From Actinomycetales bacterium (GTDB lineage Bacteria; Actinomycetota; Actinomycetes; Actinomycetales; Dermatophilaceae): a stretch of DNA of 64,000 nucleotides. Position 1 is the first letter of the stretch; every line of letters begins with the position of its first letter. The DNA lies in the NCBI GenBank assembly GCA_012729695.1, contig JAAYCP010000027.1, positions 50,857 to 114,856 of the forward strand, given 5' to 3'. The notes beneath the pieces are model-generated. The model was not told the origin of the DNA. It did no database searches and worked only from the letters and a program-made list of their open reading frames with translations. A program made the position numbers and the translations under genes. Shown here in pieces: positions 10,124-20,055 of this stretch.

Positions 10124-11485
10124 ATGCGTCGGCTCCTCATCGCGAACCGCGGCGAGATCGCGACCCGGATCATCCGGGCCGCCCGCGAGTTCGGGATCGA
10201 GTCCGTGGCCGTCTGCAGTGAGGCCGACGTCGGCGCCCTGCACGTGCGCATGGCCGACGCGCATGTCGTGGTGGGGCCGGCGCCCGCCGCGAAGAGCTAC
10301 CTCAACACCGAGGCGTTGCTCGCTGCGGCAGCGCAGGTCGAAGCCGACGCTGTCCACCCCGGCTACGGGTTCCTCGCCGAGAACGCCCGGTTCGCCCAGG
10401 CCGTCATCGACGCGGGACTGACCTGGGTCGGGCCGACTCCGGACGCCATCAGTCTCATGGGCGACAAGCTCGGGGCCCGGGCCACCGCTCAGGCGGCGGG
10501 GGTGCGGACGGTCCCCGGCACCGTCGACCCGCTCCCCGACGCGGCCGCTGCCGTCGAGGCAGCCAAGGACATCGGCTTCCCGGTCGCGCTCAAGGCGTCT
10601 GCGGGTGGCGGCGGTCGAGGCATCCGGGTCGTCACGACGCCGGAGGAGCTCGCTGCCCAGTACCCGGTCGCGCAGGCCGAGGCGCAGGCTGCCTTCGGTG
10701 ACGGAACGGTCTACCTCGAGCGGCTCGTCGAGCCGGCCCAGCACATCGAGGTGCAGGTCTTCGGCGACGGCGAGTCGGTCATCCACCTCGGTGAGCGAGC
10801 CTGCTCAATGCAGCGTCGGCGGCAGAAGGTCATCGAGGAGGCACCCGCACCCGGGCTTCCCGATCAGGTCCGAGCAGCCATGTGCGAGGCGGCGGTCGCG
10901 CTCGCCCAGCAGGTCCACTACCGGGGCGCCGGGACCGTCGAGTTCCTCTACGACCCGCAGTCCCAGGAGTTCTTCTTCCTGGAGATGAACACCCGGATCC
11001 AGGTCGAGCACCCGGTGACCGAGATGGTCTACGGCGTCGACCTCGTCCGTGAGCAGCTCCAGGTGGCCCGGGGCGAGCCGTTGTCGATCAGCCAGGAGGA
11101 GGTCGACCCGCGCGGGCACGCCATCGAGGTGCGTCTCACGGCCGAGAACCCTGCGTTCAACTTCCTGCCCAGCCCCGGAGTCCTCACCCGTTTCCGGATG
11201 CCCGGTGGACCGTTCGTGCGCGTCGACAGCGGCTTCGAGGAGGGCTCCCAGATCAGCCCGTACTACGACTCGTTGGTGGCCAAGATCATCACCTGGGGCC
11301 GCAACCGCGACATCGCCCGCACCCGGATGATCCGAGCCCTCGAGGAGGCCGACATAGGCGGGATCGAGACCACGGCGCAGTTCCTCCGCGACCTCGTCGA
11401 CGTCCCCGAGTTCCGCTCCGGCGAGTACCACACGATGTTCCTCGAGCAGTACCTCGCCAGACCCGAGTCAGCAACCGCCCAGTGA
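10124..11485 (+). CDS. Biotin carboxylase subunit (AccC family)
   Basis: LIANRGEIATRIIRAARE, KASAGGGGRGIR, FFFLEMNTRIQVEHPVTE. Confidence 0.95.
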   Translation: MRRLLIANRGEIATRIIRAAREFGIESVAVCSEADVGALHVRMADAHVVVGPAPAAKSYLNTEALLAAAAQVEADAVHPGYGFLAENARFAQAVIDAGLTWVGPTPDAISLMGDKLGARATAQAAGVRTVPGTVDPLPDAAAAVEAAKDIGFPVALKASAGGGGRGIRVVTTPEELAAQYPVAQAEAQAAFGDGTVYLERLVEPAQHIEVQVFGDGESVIHLGERACSMQRRRQKVIEEAPAPGLPDQVRAAMCEAAVALAQQVHYRGAGTVEFLYDPQSQEFFFLEMNTRIQVEHPVTEMVYGVDLVREQLQVARGEPLSISQEEVDPRGHAIEVRLTAENPAFNFLPSPGVLTRFRMPGGPFVRVDSGFEEGSQISPYYDSLVAKIITWGRNRDIARTRMIRALEEADIGGIETTAQFLRDLVDVPEFRSGEYHTMFLEQYLARPESATAQ

Positions 11486-12387
11486 GTCAAGGAGGCACCG
11501 TGACGACCCAGTCCAGTCGGTACACCTGGGGTGCCGATGAGCACCTCGTCGTGCAGATCTCGGAGGAGATGAGCCTGCCGGCGAACTTCACCGCGATGGC
11601 GATGAGTCGAGGGATCGAGGAGCGGGGGCTGACCGGGGTCACCGACATCTGCCCGTCCAACGCCTCCCTCCTCGTCCGCTTCGACCCCGACCTCATCGCC
11701 CCGCAGGCCCTCGAGGAGGCGGTGCGCGAGGTGGAGGCAGAGGTGGCGCACGACCCGCACCTGAGCCTGGAGACCCGGATCGTCGAGATCCCGGTCTGGT
11801 ACAACGACCCCTACACCAACGAGACCGGGGCCAGGTTCCGCGACCGCCACCAGCGTCCAGAGGGCAACGACCTCGACTTCGCCGCGATCGAGAACGGGCT
11901 GGATTCCGCCGAGGCCTTCATCGAGGCCCACTCGTCCGCTCCCTGGATCACGTCAATGGTCGGGTTCGTCGCAGGCCTGCCCTTCCTGTTCCAGATGGTC
12001 GACCGCGACCGCCAGCTCGAGGTCCCGAAGTACCTTCGCCCGCGCACCGACACCCCGGAACGGACCATCGGACACGGGGGTTGCTTCTCCTGCATCTACT
12101 CGGTGCGCGGTGCGGGCGGCTACCAGATGTTCGGTATCACGCCGGTCCCGATCTTCGACCCCAAGCAGCGGCTGGCCGACTTCAGCGAGTTCATGGTCTT
12201 CTTCCGGCCCGGTGACATCGTGAAGTTCCGGGCCATCGACGAGGCGGAGTACTCCAGCATCCGGAGCGAGGTCGAGGCCGGCACCTTCCGTGGCCGGTAT
12301 GCGCCGGTGGACTTCGTCCTCCAGGACTTCCTCGACGATCCCGATACGTACAACTCGCGTCTGCTGGAGGTGCTCGATGCCCATTGA
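11482..12387 (+). CDS. CT_C_D / KipI-like carboxyltransferase subunit (PxpB-like, extended)
   Basis: GFVAGLPFLFQM, LRPRTDTPERTIGHGGCFSCIYSVRGAGGYQMFGITPVPIF; longer than typical KipI/PxpB; ATGA overlap with upstream gene. Confidence 0.82.
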   Translation: MSQGGTVTTQSSRYTWGADEHLVVQISEEMSLPANFTAMAMSRGIEERGLTGVTDICPSNASLLVRFDPDLIAPQALEEAVREVEAEVAHDPHLSLETRIVEIPVWYNDPYTNETGARFRDRHQRPEGNDLDFAAIENGLDSAEAFIEAHSSAPWITSMVGFVAGLPFLFQMVDRDRQLEVPKYLRPRTDTPERTIGHGGCFSCIYSVRGAGGYQMFGITPVPIFDPKQRLADFSEFMVFFRPGDIVKFRAIDEAEYSSIRSEVEAGTFRGRYAPVDFVLQDFLDDPDTYNSRLLEVLDAH

Positions 12388-13342
12388 GATCATCGAGCCG
12401 GGGCTCGGTAGCACCATTCAGGACCTCGGCCGGCCCGGCTACTACCGCTACGGCATCCCGCCGGGCGGCGCCGTCGACCTGTACTCCGCCCGCGCCGCCA
12501 ACCTCCTCGTGGGCAACGACGAGGGGGCTGCCCTCATCGAGTCCCCGTACCTCGGCCCGAAGCTTCGCGCGACCGAGGACACCGTCATCGCGGTCACCGG
12601 TGCCCAGATGGAGCTCCAGGTCAACGGAGCCGGTGCACCGTCCTGGGAGGCAGTGCCGCTCAGCGCAGGGGACGTCGTCTCCTTCGGCTTCCTCACCGCC
12701 GGTGCCCGGATCTACATCGCGGTGGCCGGGGGCATCGACGTCCCCGAGGTCCTCGGCAGTCGCTCGACGTATGCGATCGGCAGCTTCGGCGGCTTCGAGG
12801 GCCGGGCCCTGCTGGCAGGCGACGTGCTGCCGACCGGCTCGGGCGGCGCCCGGCCGGGCCGATCCGTGCCGGAGGACCTGCGCCCGTCCTTCTCACGGAG
12901 TATCGAGGTCCGTGTCGTCATGGGCCTGTACGACTACCGGCTCTCGGAGGCCGGACTGCGGGCCTTCCTCGACGAGGAGTGGACGTTGAGTCCGGTGGCC
13001 GACCGGATGGGCTTCCGCTACAGCGGGCCCACGCTGGAGTGGATCGAACGGGAGCAGCCCTTCGGAGCCGGGTCGGACCCTTCCAACATCGTCGACGCCG
13101 GCTACCCGGTCGGCTCGATCCAGGTCCCCGGTGGCCTGGAGCCGATCATCCTGCACCGCGACGCCGTCTCCGGTGGTGGGTATGCGATGGTCGCCACCGT
13201 CATCAGCGCCGACATGGATCTCGTCGGGCAGTCCTCCCCCGGCGCGCGGACCCGCTTCCGGGCGGTCTCCCTCGATGACGCCCTGGCCGCACGGAGGGAG
13301 CGGGACGACCTGGTCGACGCGCTACGCGCTGCGCTCAGCTGA
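12377..13342 (+). CDS. CT_A_B / KipA-like carboxyltransferase subunit (PxpC-like)
   Basis: IIEPGLGSTIQDLGRPGYYRYGIPPGGAVDLYSARAAN, SRSTYAIGSFGG. Confidence 0.9.
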   Translation: MPIEIIEPGLGSTIQDLGRPGYYRYGIPPGGAVDLYSARAANLLVGNDEGAALIESPYLGPKLRATEDTVIAVTGAQMELQVNGAGAPSWEAVPLSAGDVVSFGFLTAGARIYIAVAGGIDVPEVLGSRSTYAIGSFGGFEGRALLAGDVLPTGSGGARPGRSVPEDLRPSFSRSIEVRVVMGLYDYRLSEAGLRAFLDEEWTLSPVADRMGFRYSGPTLEWIEREQPFGAGSDPSNIVDAGYPVGSIQVPGGLEPIILHRDAVSGGGYAMVATVISADMDLVGQSSPGARTRFRAVSLDDALAARRERDDLVDALRAALS

Positions 13343-13380
13343 GCGCACCACGATCTGCGGATGGGGCGTGGCAGCCCCCT

Positions 13381-13401
13381 GCGACAGGAACGTCCTGTCG
13401 C
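13381..13401. terminator. Hairpin between convergent genes (GCGACAGGA-ACG-TCCTGTCGC)
   Basis: Perfect 9 bp stem, 3 nt loop; no clear T-tract. Confidence 0.55.
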
Positions 13402-13417
13402 GCCCCGGCCCGCCTGA

Positions 13418-14452
13418 TCAGCGGCCGTCGAGCAGGGGCCGGCTCGGGTCCCAGGTCGTCCCGTCCCGCTGATCCTGACGCCGTCGGGCGATGGCCGAAA
13501 GAGCCTCGAGCGCAACGCGGTTCGCGAGCGCGGCGGTGATGTCGGCGTGGTCGTATGGCGGACTGACCTCGACGATGTCGATCCCGACCACGGGCAGCTC
13601 GAGGCAGATGCGGCGCACCGAGTCGAGGAGCTGACGGGCGGTGAGACCCCCGGGCTCGGGTGTGCCCGTCCCGGGTGCGTGGCCGGGGTCGCACACGTCG
13701 ATGTCGACCGAGAGGAAGACGCCCTCGCACTCGTCGGTGGCGATGTCGAAGGCCTCGCTGAGGCAGTCCGCCAGCCCGCGGTGGACGATCTCGGTCATCT
13801 CGTACGACCGCATCCGCTGCTGGGCCATCCAGTCGAGGGTCTCCGGTCCCGGCCAGTAGCCGCGTAGCCCTACCTGGAGGAAGCGGTCTCCACGCAGCGC
13901 GCCCGACTCGATGAGGCGCCGCATCGGCTGACCGTGGCCCCAGAGGGAGCCGAACTCGATGTCGCCGGTGTCGGCGTGGGCGTCGAAGTGGATCATCGAG
14001 ACCCGACCGTGGCCGAGAACGTTCGCGACACCCTTGGCATCCGGGTAGGCGATGGAGTGGTCGCCACCGAGGACGAGCGGAATCGCTCCCGAGCGGGTGA
14101 TCGTCTCCACCGCCGACTCGATCCGACCCAGGGTCGTCTCGATATCGCCCGGCGGCAGCTCGACGTCACCCGCGTCGACGACCTTGAGATCCTTCAGACC
14201 GTCGGTGCGCAGGGCGAGCGACGGGCGCGATCCGTCGTGGGCCAGGTAGTCCGTTCCCCGGATCGCCATGGGTCCGAACCGCGTGCCTGGCCGGTGTGAG
14301 GTGCCCCCGTCGAAAGGTGCGCCGAGGATGACGACGTCGGCCCCCGCATACGACTCCGGCTCGCCGAGGTCGCAGGCCGGCACCCCGAGGAAGGTGAAGT
14401 CGGGGCCGAACTGCTGGCCGTAGCGGCCAGGGAACGCGGCGGTGCCGCTCAC
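13418..14452 (-). CDS. Agmatinase/ureohydrolase (arginase) family protein
   Basis: GGDHSIAYP, HFDAHADTGD, SVDIDVCDPGHAPGTGTPEPGG metal-binding motifs; GTG start overlapping upstream stop. Confidence 0.92.
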   Translation of the reverse strand: MSGTAAFPGRYGQQFGPDFTFLGVPACDLGEPESYAGADVVILGAPFDGGTSHRPGTRFGPMAIRGTDYLAHDGSRPSLALRTDGLKDLKVVDAGDVELPPGDIETTLGRIESAVETITRSGAIPLVLGGDHSIAYPDAKGVANVLGHGRVSMIHFDAHADTGDIEFGSLWGHGQPMRRLIESGALRGDRFLQVGLRGYWPGPETLDWMAQQRMRSYEMTEIVHRGLADCLSEAFDIATDECEGVFLSVDIDVCDPGHAPGTGTPEPGGLTARQLLDSVRRICLELPVVGIDIVEVSPPYDHADITAALANRVALEALSAIARRRQDQRDGTTWDPSRPLLDGR

Positions 14453-15714
14453 CGCTCCTCCATCCCCCAGGGCGAGCCGTAGCCCTCGGGCTTGGGCGCC
14501 TTGAGCAGCTCGAGGAACGGCACGGGGTCGAACGCCTCGGGCCCGAGGATCCCCGCGCCCTGCCAGGTGCCGTTCGCCAGGAGCTCGAGGGCGATGACGG
14601 GGTTGATGGCCGTCTGCCACACGACGCACTGCGCACCGTAGTCCCGCATCGTGTCGGCGTTGTCGCTCACGTGGTAGAGGTACACAGCCCGGGGCTGACC
14701 ATCCTTGCCGGTGCCGGTGACATAGACGCCCGCGCAGGTCTTGCCCTCCATCCGGGGACCGATGGTGGCCGGGTCCGGCAGCACGGCGGCCACGACGTCG
14801 CGCGGACTGACCGACACGCCCTTGACCTCGACCGGGTCCGTCCGGTCCAGGCCGAGCGCGTGCAGGGTCTTGAGCATGCCGATCATCTCGGCGCCGAGGC
14901 CGTACTTGAAGGTGACCCGGTCGGCGTCGATCCAGCGCGGCATGAGGAGCACCTCCTCGTGCTCGACGTGCACGCACTCGACCGGGCCGATCCCCTCGGG
15001 GAAGTCGAAGACCTCCGACTCACTGAACGGAGGAAGCGTGAACCACCCCTGGTCCTCCTCGAACTCCCTGGCCCGCTCCCAGACCACGGGAGGGTTGAGG
15101 CACTCCTCGATGATGGTCCACATCGAGAAGCCTGGCGCGAACACCTCGTTGCCATCCTCGTCGCGGACGACGAGGTTGGCGCCGTCACGGACACCGAGCT
15201 CGTCGATGTGCGAGAACACGTGGTCCGCGGCGTACCGGGCGAACACGTCGGACAGACCCGGCTCGACGCCGATCCCGAGGAGGGCCAGTCGGCCGGCCTC
15301 CTCCCATGCCTGCTCCTGAGCGAACTGCTCGTCGCCGAGCTTGACGCCGACCTTGGCGTAGGGCTCGCTCGGGTGCGGTCGTGACAGGCTCATGGCCATG
15401 TCGAGGTAGTCGGCACCGGCAGCGAAGGCACCGTTGAAGATCGGCATGACGAAGCGCGGATCCACGGCGTTGAACACGTGGGTGGCCCGGTGCTCCCGGG
15501 CGAGTGCCGCGACGGCGGCCTCGTCGCTCGCGTCCACCTGCGCGGCCACGAACCGGCCCTCGCCGGCCCGCCGGGCCTGGGCCGCCTCGACGGTGGCCTG
15601 GGCCCGTCCCAGGTCGTAGTCGGCCACCACCCAGGCCTCGAAGAAGTCCCGCTCCACGGCGATCTTCACGGCCGCGTCGCCGACCCCGCCGGCACCGATC
15701 ATCAGTACGCGCAT
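14449..15714 (-). CDS. Saccharopine dehydrogenase family protein
   Basis: N-terminal VLMIGAGGVGDAAVKIA Rossmann motif; overall architecture of the saccharopine/carboxynorspermidine dehydrogenase family. Confidence 0.8.
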   Translation of the reverse strand: MRVLMIGAGGVGDAAVKIAVERDFFEAWVVADYDLGRAQATVEAAQARRAGEGRFVAAQVDASDEAAVAALAREHRATHVFNAVDPRFVMPIFNGAFAAGADYLDMAMSLSRPHPSEPYAKVGVKLGDEQFAQEQAWEEAGRLALLGIGVEPGLSDVFARYAADHVFSHIDELGVRDGANLVVRDEDGNEVFAPGFSMWTIIEECLNPPVVWERAREFEEDQGWFTLPPFSESEVFDFPEGIGPVECVHVEHEEVLLMPRWIDADRVTFKYGLGAEMIGMLKTLHALGLDRTDPVEVKGVSVSPRDVVAAVLPDPATIGPRMEGKTCAGVYVTGTGKDGQPRAVYLYHVSDNADTMRDYGAQCVVWQTAINPVIALELLANGTWQGAGILGPEAFDPVPFLELLKAPKPEGYGSPWGMEER

Positions 15715-15718
15715 GGGC

Positions 15719-16510
15719 TCATGCCTGCCGTTCGCGCCTGGCGCTGAGGATCTGGCCGATGATGACGATGAACAGGGCGAGGAGGAACATCACCGTGCCG
15801 ACCACGAAGATCTCCACCGGGGTGCCGCGCTGCGCAGCGCCCCAGACGTACATCGGGAAGGTGATGGAGGACGGGCTCGCGTTGAAGTTGGTGATGATGT
15901 AGTCGTCGAAGGACAGCGAGAACGCGAGCAGAGCGCCCGCCGCGATCCCCGGCGCCGCGAGCGGCAGAGTCACCCGGAGGAACGTCTGCAGCGGTGTGGC
16001 ACCGAGGTCCGCCGCCGCTTCCTCGAGCCGGGGGTCGAGGGAGCTCACCCTTGCCTTGACCGCGACGACGACGAAGGACAGGCAGAACATGATGTGCGCG
16101 ATCGTGATGTTCATCGCGCCGGAGGGAATGCCGGCCATGACGAAGAGGGTGAGCAGGCTCGAACCCATGACGACCTCAGGGGTCGCCATCGGCATGAAGA
16201 TGAGCAGGTTCGTCGCCGAGCGGCCGCGGAACCGGTGCCGCCCGAGCGCGAAGGCGACCAGGGTGCCCAGGATGGTCGCGACGAGCGAGGCGGTGAACCC
16301 GATCCGCAGGCTCAGGCCCAGGGCCTCGCAGATCCCCGGGTTGCCGCACGGGTTCAGCCACGCGTCGATCGAGAACTCGTTCCACTCGTAGTTGTAGCGA
16401 CCACGGGGCTTGTTGAACGAGAAGATCGCGACGATGAGGTTGGGGATGAGCAGGTACCCGAGGACCACCAGCGCGGCGAAGAGGAGGAGATGCTTCCTGA
16501 TCCAGGCCAT
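15719..16510 (-). CDS. ABC transporter permease (PotC-like)
   Basis: Multiple TM segments; EEAAADLGATPLQTFLRVTLPLAAPGI EAA loop. Confidence 0.88.
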   Translation of the reverse strand: MAWIRKHLLLFAALVVLGYLLIPNLIVAIFSFNKPRGRYNYEWNEFSIDAWLNPCGNPGICEALGLSLRIGFTASLVATILGTLVAFALGRHRFRGRSATNLLIFMPMATPEVVMGSSLLTLFVMAGIPSGAMNITIAHIMFCLSFVVVAVKARVSSLDPRLEEAAADLGATPLQTFLRVTLPLAAPGIAAGALLAFSLSFDDYIITNFNASPSSITFPMYVWGAAQRGTPVEIFVVGTVMFLLALFIVIIGQILSARRERQA

Positions 16511-16575
16511 GGCTACCGAACCTCCACCGTAGCTCGCCGGACGGGGACGTTGATCAGCTGGGTCGTCGACATGGG

Positions 16576-17493
16576 CTACACCAGTTCCTCGGTTCCGGCT
16601 CGCCGCACGTAGATACCGACGAGGGTGACGATCATGACGAGGAGGATGAACGAGAGCGCTGCCGCCTTGGGGAAGTCGAGGACCCGCAGGAACAGGCTGT
16701 CGATGACCTGACCGATCATCACGGTCTGGGTGTTCCCGAGCAGCCGGCTGTTGATGTAGTCACCGGTCGCGGGGATGAACGTCAGGAGCGTGCCGGCCAC
16801 GACACCGGGCAGCGAGAGCGGGAAGATGACGTGCCGGAAGGTCTCCCAGCCCGACGCATACAGGTCCCGGGCCGCTTCCATGAGCCGGGGGTCCAGGCGT
16901 TCGAGTGCGGCGTAAAGCGGGAGGATCATGAACGGGAGGAAGTTGTAGGTCAGACCCGCCATGACGGCGAACTTGCTGTTGAGCAGCGTGCCGCCCTGCG
17001 TCAGCCCCATGATGTCCAGGAGGTTGATCAGTCCGGTCGTGTGCACGATGTCGGACACGACACCGCCGTCGCTGAGGATGATCCGCCAGGCGAGGGTGCG
17101 GATGAGGAAGCTCGTGAAGAACGGCGCGATGACGAGGATGAGCATGATGTTCTTCCACCGCCCCGCCTTCTGCGCCATGTAGTACGCGAGCGGGTACGCC
17201 AGGACCAGTCCCGCGATCGTCGCCGAGGCGGCATAGCCGAGGGAGCGGAGCAGGTGCGGCCAGTACTCCGAGAGCGCCTCGGGGTAGATCCCGACGTTCC
17301 CGGTGAGGACGTAGCCGTCATAGACGTTGCCCTCTTGCAGGGACTGCGAGCCCAGGGTGAACATCGGCGCCGCGTAGAACACCGCGAGCCACAGAAGTCC
17401 GGGCAGGAGCAGGGCGTAGGGAACCCAGTTGCGGCGCGTCGGCCGGGCTGCCGGGGCCGGGGTCCCGCCGACGGCGACCGCCATGTTAGCCAT
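16576..17493 (-). CDS. ABC transporter permease (PotB-like)
   Basis: TM segments; EAARDLYASGWETFRHVIFPLSLPGV EAA loop; start overlaps ATPase stop. Confidence 0.88.
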   Translation of the reverse strand: MANMAVAVGGTPAPAARPTRRNWVPYALLLPGLLWLAVFYAAPMFTLGSQSLQEGNVYDGYVLTGNVGIYPEALSEYWPHLLRSLGYAASATIAGLVLAYPLAYYMAQKAGRWKNIMLILVIAPFFTSFLIRTLAWRIILSDGGVVSDIVHTTGLINLLDIMGLTQGGTLLNSKFAVMAGLTYNFLPFMILPLYAALERLDPRLMEAARDLYASGWETFRHVIFPLSLPGVVAGTLLTFIPATGDYINSRLLGNTQTVMIGQVIDSLFLRVLDFPKAAALSFILLVMIVTLVGIYVRRAGTEELV

Positions 17494-18604
17494 GGCGGAT
17501 CTCCTCATCGAGAAGACCTGCATCCTCGTCCTGGCGGGCGTCGAGGACGAACTCGCTGCCCGGGTCCCACGAGATGTCGACCTTCTCACCGACCTTCGCG
17601 CGGGGTGAGCCGTCGTTGGGCTGGACCACGGTCACCTCGAAGCCCCACGGCAGCTGGACCAGGTAGTGCGTCGACACCCCGGTGAAGGAGTCATCGGTGA
17701 TGGTGCCGGTGAGCTGGTTCGCGCCGGTGTGCCCGATCCGGAGCTTCTCGGGTCGGACCCCGACGAAGACGTCCCGCACGCCGGCCGGAACGTGTGCGGC
17801 GGCGATTCTGATCGGGTAGCCATGGCAGTCCACGTCGAGCAGCCCCTCCCCTGCGTCACCGACGATGCGTGACGTGAGCAGGTTCGACTGGCCGAGGAAG
17901 TTCGCCACGAAGGTCGAGGCCGGGTGGTCGTAGAGCTCGGTCGGCGTCCCGACCTGCTCGAGACGGCCGGCATTCATGACCGCGACTTCGTCGGCCATTG
18001 TCATGGCCTCTTCCTGGTCATGGGTGACGTGGACGAAGGTAATGCCGACATCGAGCTGGATCCGCTTGAGCTCGATCTGCATCTGGCGACGCAGCTTCAG
18101 GTCAAGGGCGCCGAGGGGCTCATCGAGGAGGAGGACGTCCGGACGGTTGACCAGGGCCCGGGCGAGCGCGACTCGCTGCTGCATGCCACCGGAGAGCTGG
18201 TTCGGCTTCTGCTTGGCCCGGTGTCCCAGCTCGACGAGGTCCAGGGCCTCCTGGGCCTTCTTCATCGCCTCCTTGTCGCCGCGTCGCTTCAGACCGAAGG
18301 CCACGTTCTCGATGATCGTCATGTGCGGGAAGAGCGCATAGCTCTGGAAGACCGTGTTGACGTTGCGACGGTAGGCCTTCGTGTGGGTGATGTCGGTGTC
18401 GCCGATGAAGATCGAGCCGCCCGTGGGCTCCTCGAGCCCGGCGATCATCCGCAGGGTCGTCGTCTTGCCGCAGCCCGAGGGGCCGAGCAGCGCGAAGAAC
18501 GACCCCTGCGGAATCGTCAGGTCGAGCGGGTGGCACGCCGTGAAGTCGGCGAACTGCTTGCTCAGCTGGACCAGGCGCAGGTCGCCCGACGGATTCTCTG
18601 CCAC
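17486..18604 (-). CDS. ABC transporter ATP-binding protein (PotA-like)
   Basis: [44 protein letters not shown]-terminal TOBE-like region. Confidence 0.93.
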   Translation of the reverse strand: MAENPSGDLRLVQLSKQFADFTACHPLDLTIPQGSFFALLGPSGCGKTTTLRMIAGLEEPTGGSIFIGDTDITHTKAYRRNVNTVFQSYALFPHMTIIENVAFGLKRRGDKEAMKKAQEALDLVELGHRAKQKPNQLSGGMQQRVALARALVNRPDVLLLDEPLGALDLKLRRQMQIELKRIQLDVGITFVHVTHDQEEAMTMADEVAVMNAGRLEQVGTPTELYDHPASTFVANFLGQSNLLTSRIVGDAGEGLLDVDCHGYPIRIAAAHVPAGVRDVFVGVRPEKLRIGHTGANQLTGTITDDSFTGVSTHYLVQLPWGFEVTVVQPNDGSPRAKVGEKVDISWDPGSEFVLDARQDEDAGLLDEEIRHG

Positions 18605-18659
18605 GTCTCTCTCCTCTGGCTGTTGGGCGTCTTGCTCGTCGCGCTCTCGGCAGCCCTGC

Positions 18660-19880
18660 TCAGCCGACCACGATGGACTGGAAGCGGGCGGTGAAGTCCG
18701 ACTCCTCGGCGTCGGTCAGACCGCGGAAGACCTGGGCCCTGGAGAGCACCTCGTCGGTGGGGACGATCAGCTCGTTCTCGGCGAGCTCCGGGTCGAGCGC
18801 GACGAGCGCCTCGGTGGTCCCCTGGACCGGCGGGATGTAGTTGACCCACGCCGCGACCTCAGCCATGACCTCCGGGTCGTAGTAGTGGTTGATGAGCAGC
18901 TCGGCGTTCTTCTTGTGCTTGGCCATGTTGGGGATGACGAAGTTGTCCGACCAGATGGTGAAGCCCTTGGGGGGAAGCGCATACCCCAGGTCCGGGTTGT
19001 CGAACTGGAGCTGGACGACGTCACCGGTCCAGGCGATGCAGGCGGCGATGTCGCCGGATGCGAGCGGCTGCGTGTACTCGTTGCCGGTGAAGCCCTGGAG
19101 CTGACCACGGTCCTTCGCGTCCTGGATGACCGCGAGCGCCTCGTCGAAGTCCTCGGCGGTGAAGCTCGTGATGTCCTTGCCGAGCTCGAGGAGGATGAGG
19201 CCGACGGTGTCGCGCATCTCCGTCAGCAGGGTGACCCGACCCTTGATCGCCGGGTCGTTCAGGAGCTGGTCGATGGACTCGATCCGCTTACCGCCGGTCG
19301 AGGCAGGGTTCCAGGCGATGCCGGCGAAGCCCGACTGCCACGGGAGGGAGAACTTGCGGCCCGGGTCGAACTCCACGTCCGAGAGCGAGTCGACGACGTT
19401 GCTGCCGTTGGGGATGTTGTCGTAGTCGAGCTCCTGCACGAAGCCCTGCCGGATGAGGCGGGCGACCATCCAGTCGGTGCTGCACCACACGTCGCGGCCG
19501 GTGTCCTGCCCTGCCTCGAGGAGAGGTCGCACCTTGGCGTAGAACTCGTCGTTGTCGTTGTAGTCCTCGGTGTAGTTGACCGCGATGCCGGTCGCTGCCG
19601 CGAACGCGTCGATCGAGGGGCGGTTGCCGTCGTCGTCGACGTCGATGTACTCCGGCCAGTTGGACCAGTTGACGACCTTCTCGCTGTCCGAGAGGTCCTC
19701 GGCGCTGGCCCCGCCTGTTGCCGTGCCGTTGGAGCCCTGGTTGCGGCCGGCGCTCCCGCAGGCGGACAGCGCGGCGACGCCCAGTCCGGCCATGCCGAGC
19801 ATGGCGGTGCGACGGCTCACGAGACCGCGGCCGAGCGCGGCGCGGAACGCGAGACTGTTCAGGTCGGGGTTGGAGCTCAT
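18660..19880 (-). CDS. Spermidine/putrescine-type extracellular solute-binding lipoprotein (PotD-like)
   Basis: Twin-Arg-like SRRTAMLGM plus lipobox LSAC; NWSNWPEYIDVDDD, KFSLPWQSGFAGIAWN. Confidence 0.88.
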   Translation of the reverse strand: MSSNPDLNSLAFRAALGRGLVSRRTAMLGMAGLGVAALSACGSAGRNQGSNGTATGGASAEDLSDSEKVVNWSNWPEYIDVDDDGNRPSIDAFAAATGIAVNYTEDYNDNDEFYAKVRPLLEAGQDTGRDVWCSTDWMVARLIRQGFVQELDYDNIPNGSNVVDSLSDVEFDPGRKFSLPWQSGFAGIAWNPASTGGKRIESIDQLLNDPAIKGRVTLLTEMRDTVGLILLELGKDITSFTAEDFDEALAVIQDAKDRGQLQGFTGNEYTQPLASGDIAACIAWTGDVVQLQFDNPDLGYALPPKGFTIWSDNFVIPNMAKHKKNAELLINHYYDPEVMAEVAAWVNYIPPVQGTTEALVALDPELAENELIVPTDEVLSRAQVFRGLTDAEESDFTARFQSIVVG

Positions 19881-20055
19881 GAGAATCTCACGCCCTTCTG
19901 TGGGATGTGGCAGGGGTTCGGACGGTCGGCACGGCGTCGGGCCGACCTGCAGGGGGTTGCAGGGTATGCGTCACGGCCGGGGCGGAAAAGGATCTGCCCA
20001 GGTGGTGGTCACCGGTCGGTCGGGCGCACATGGGTCGGAGGTTATCGCGGCCGGT

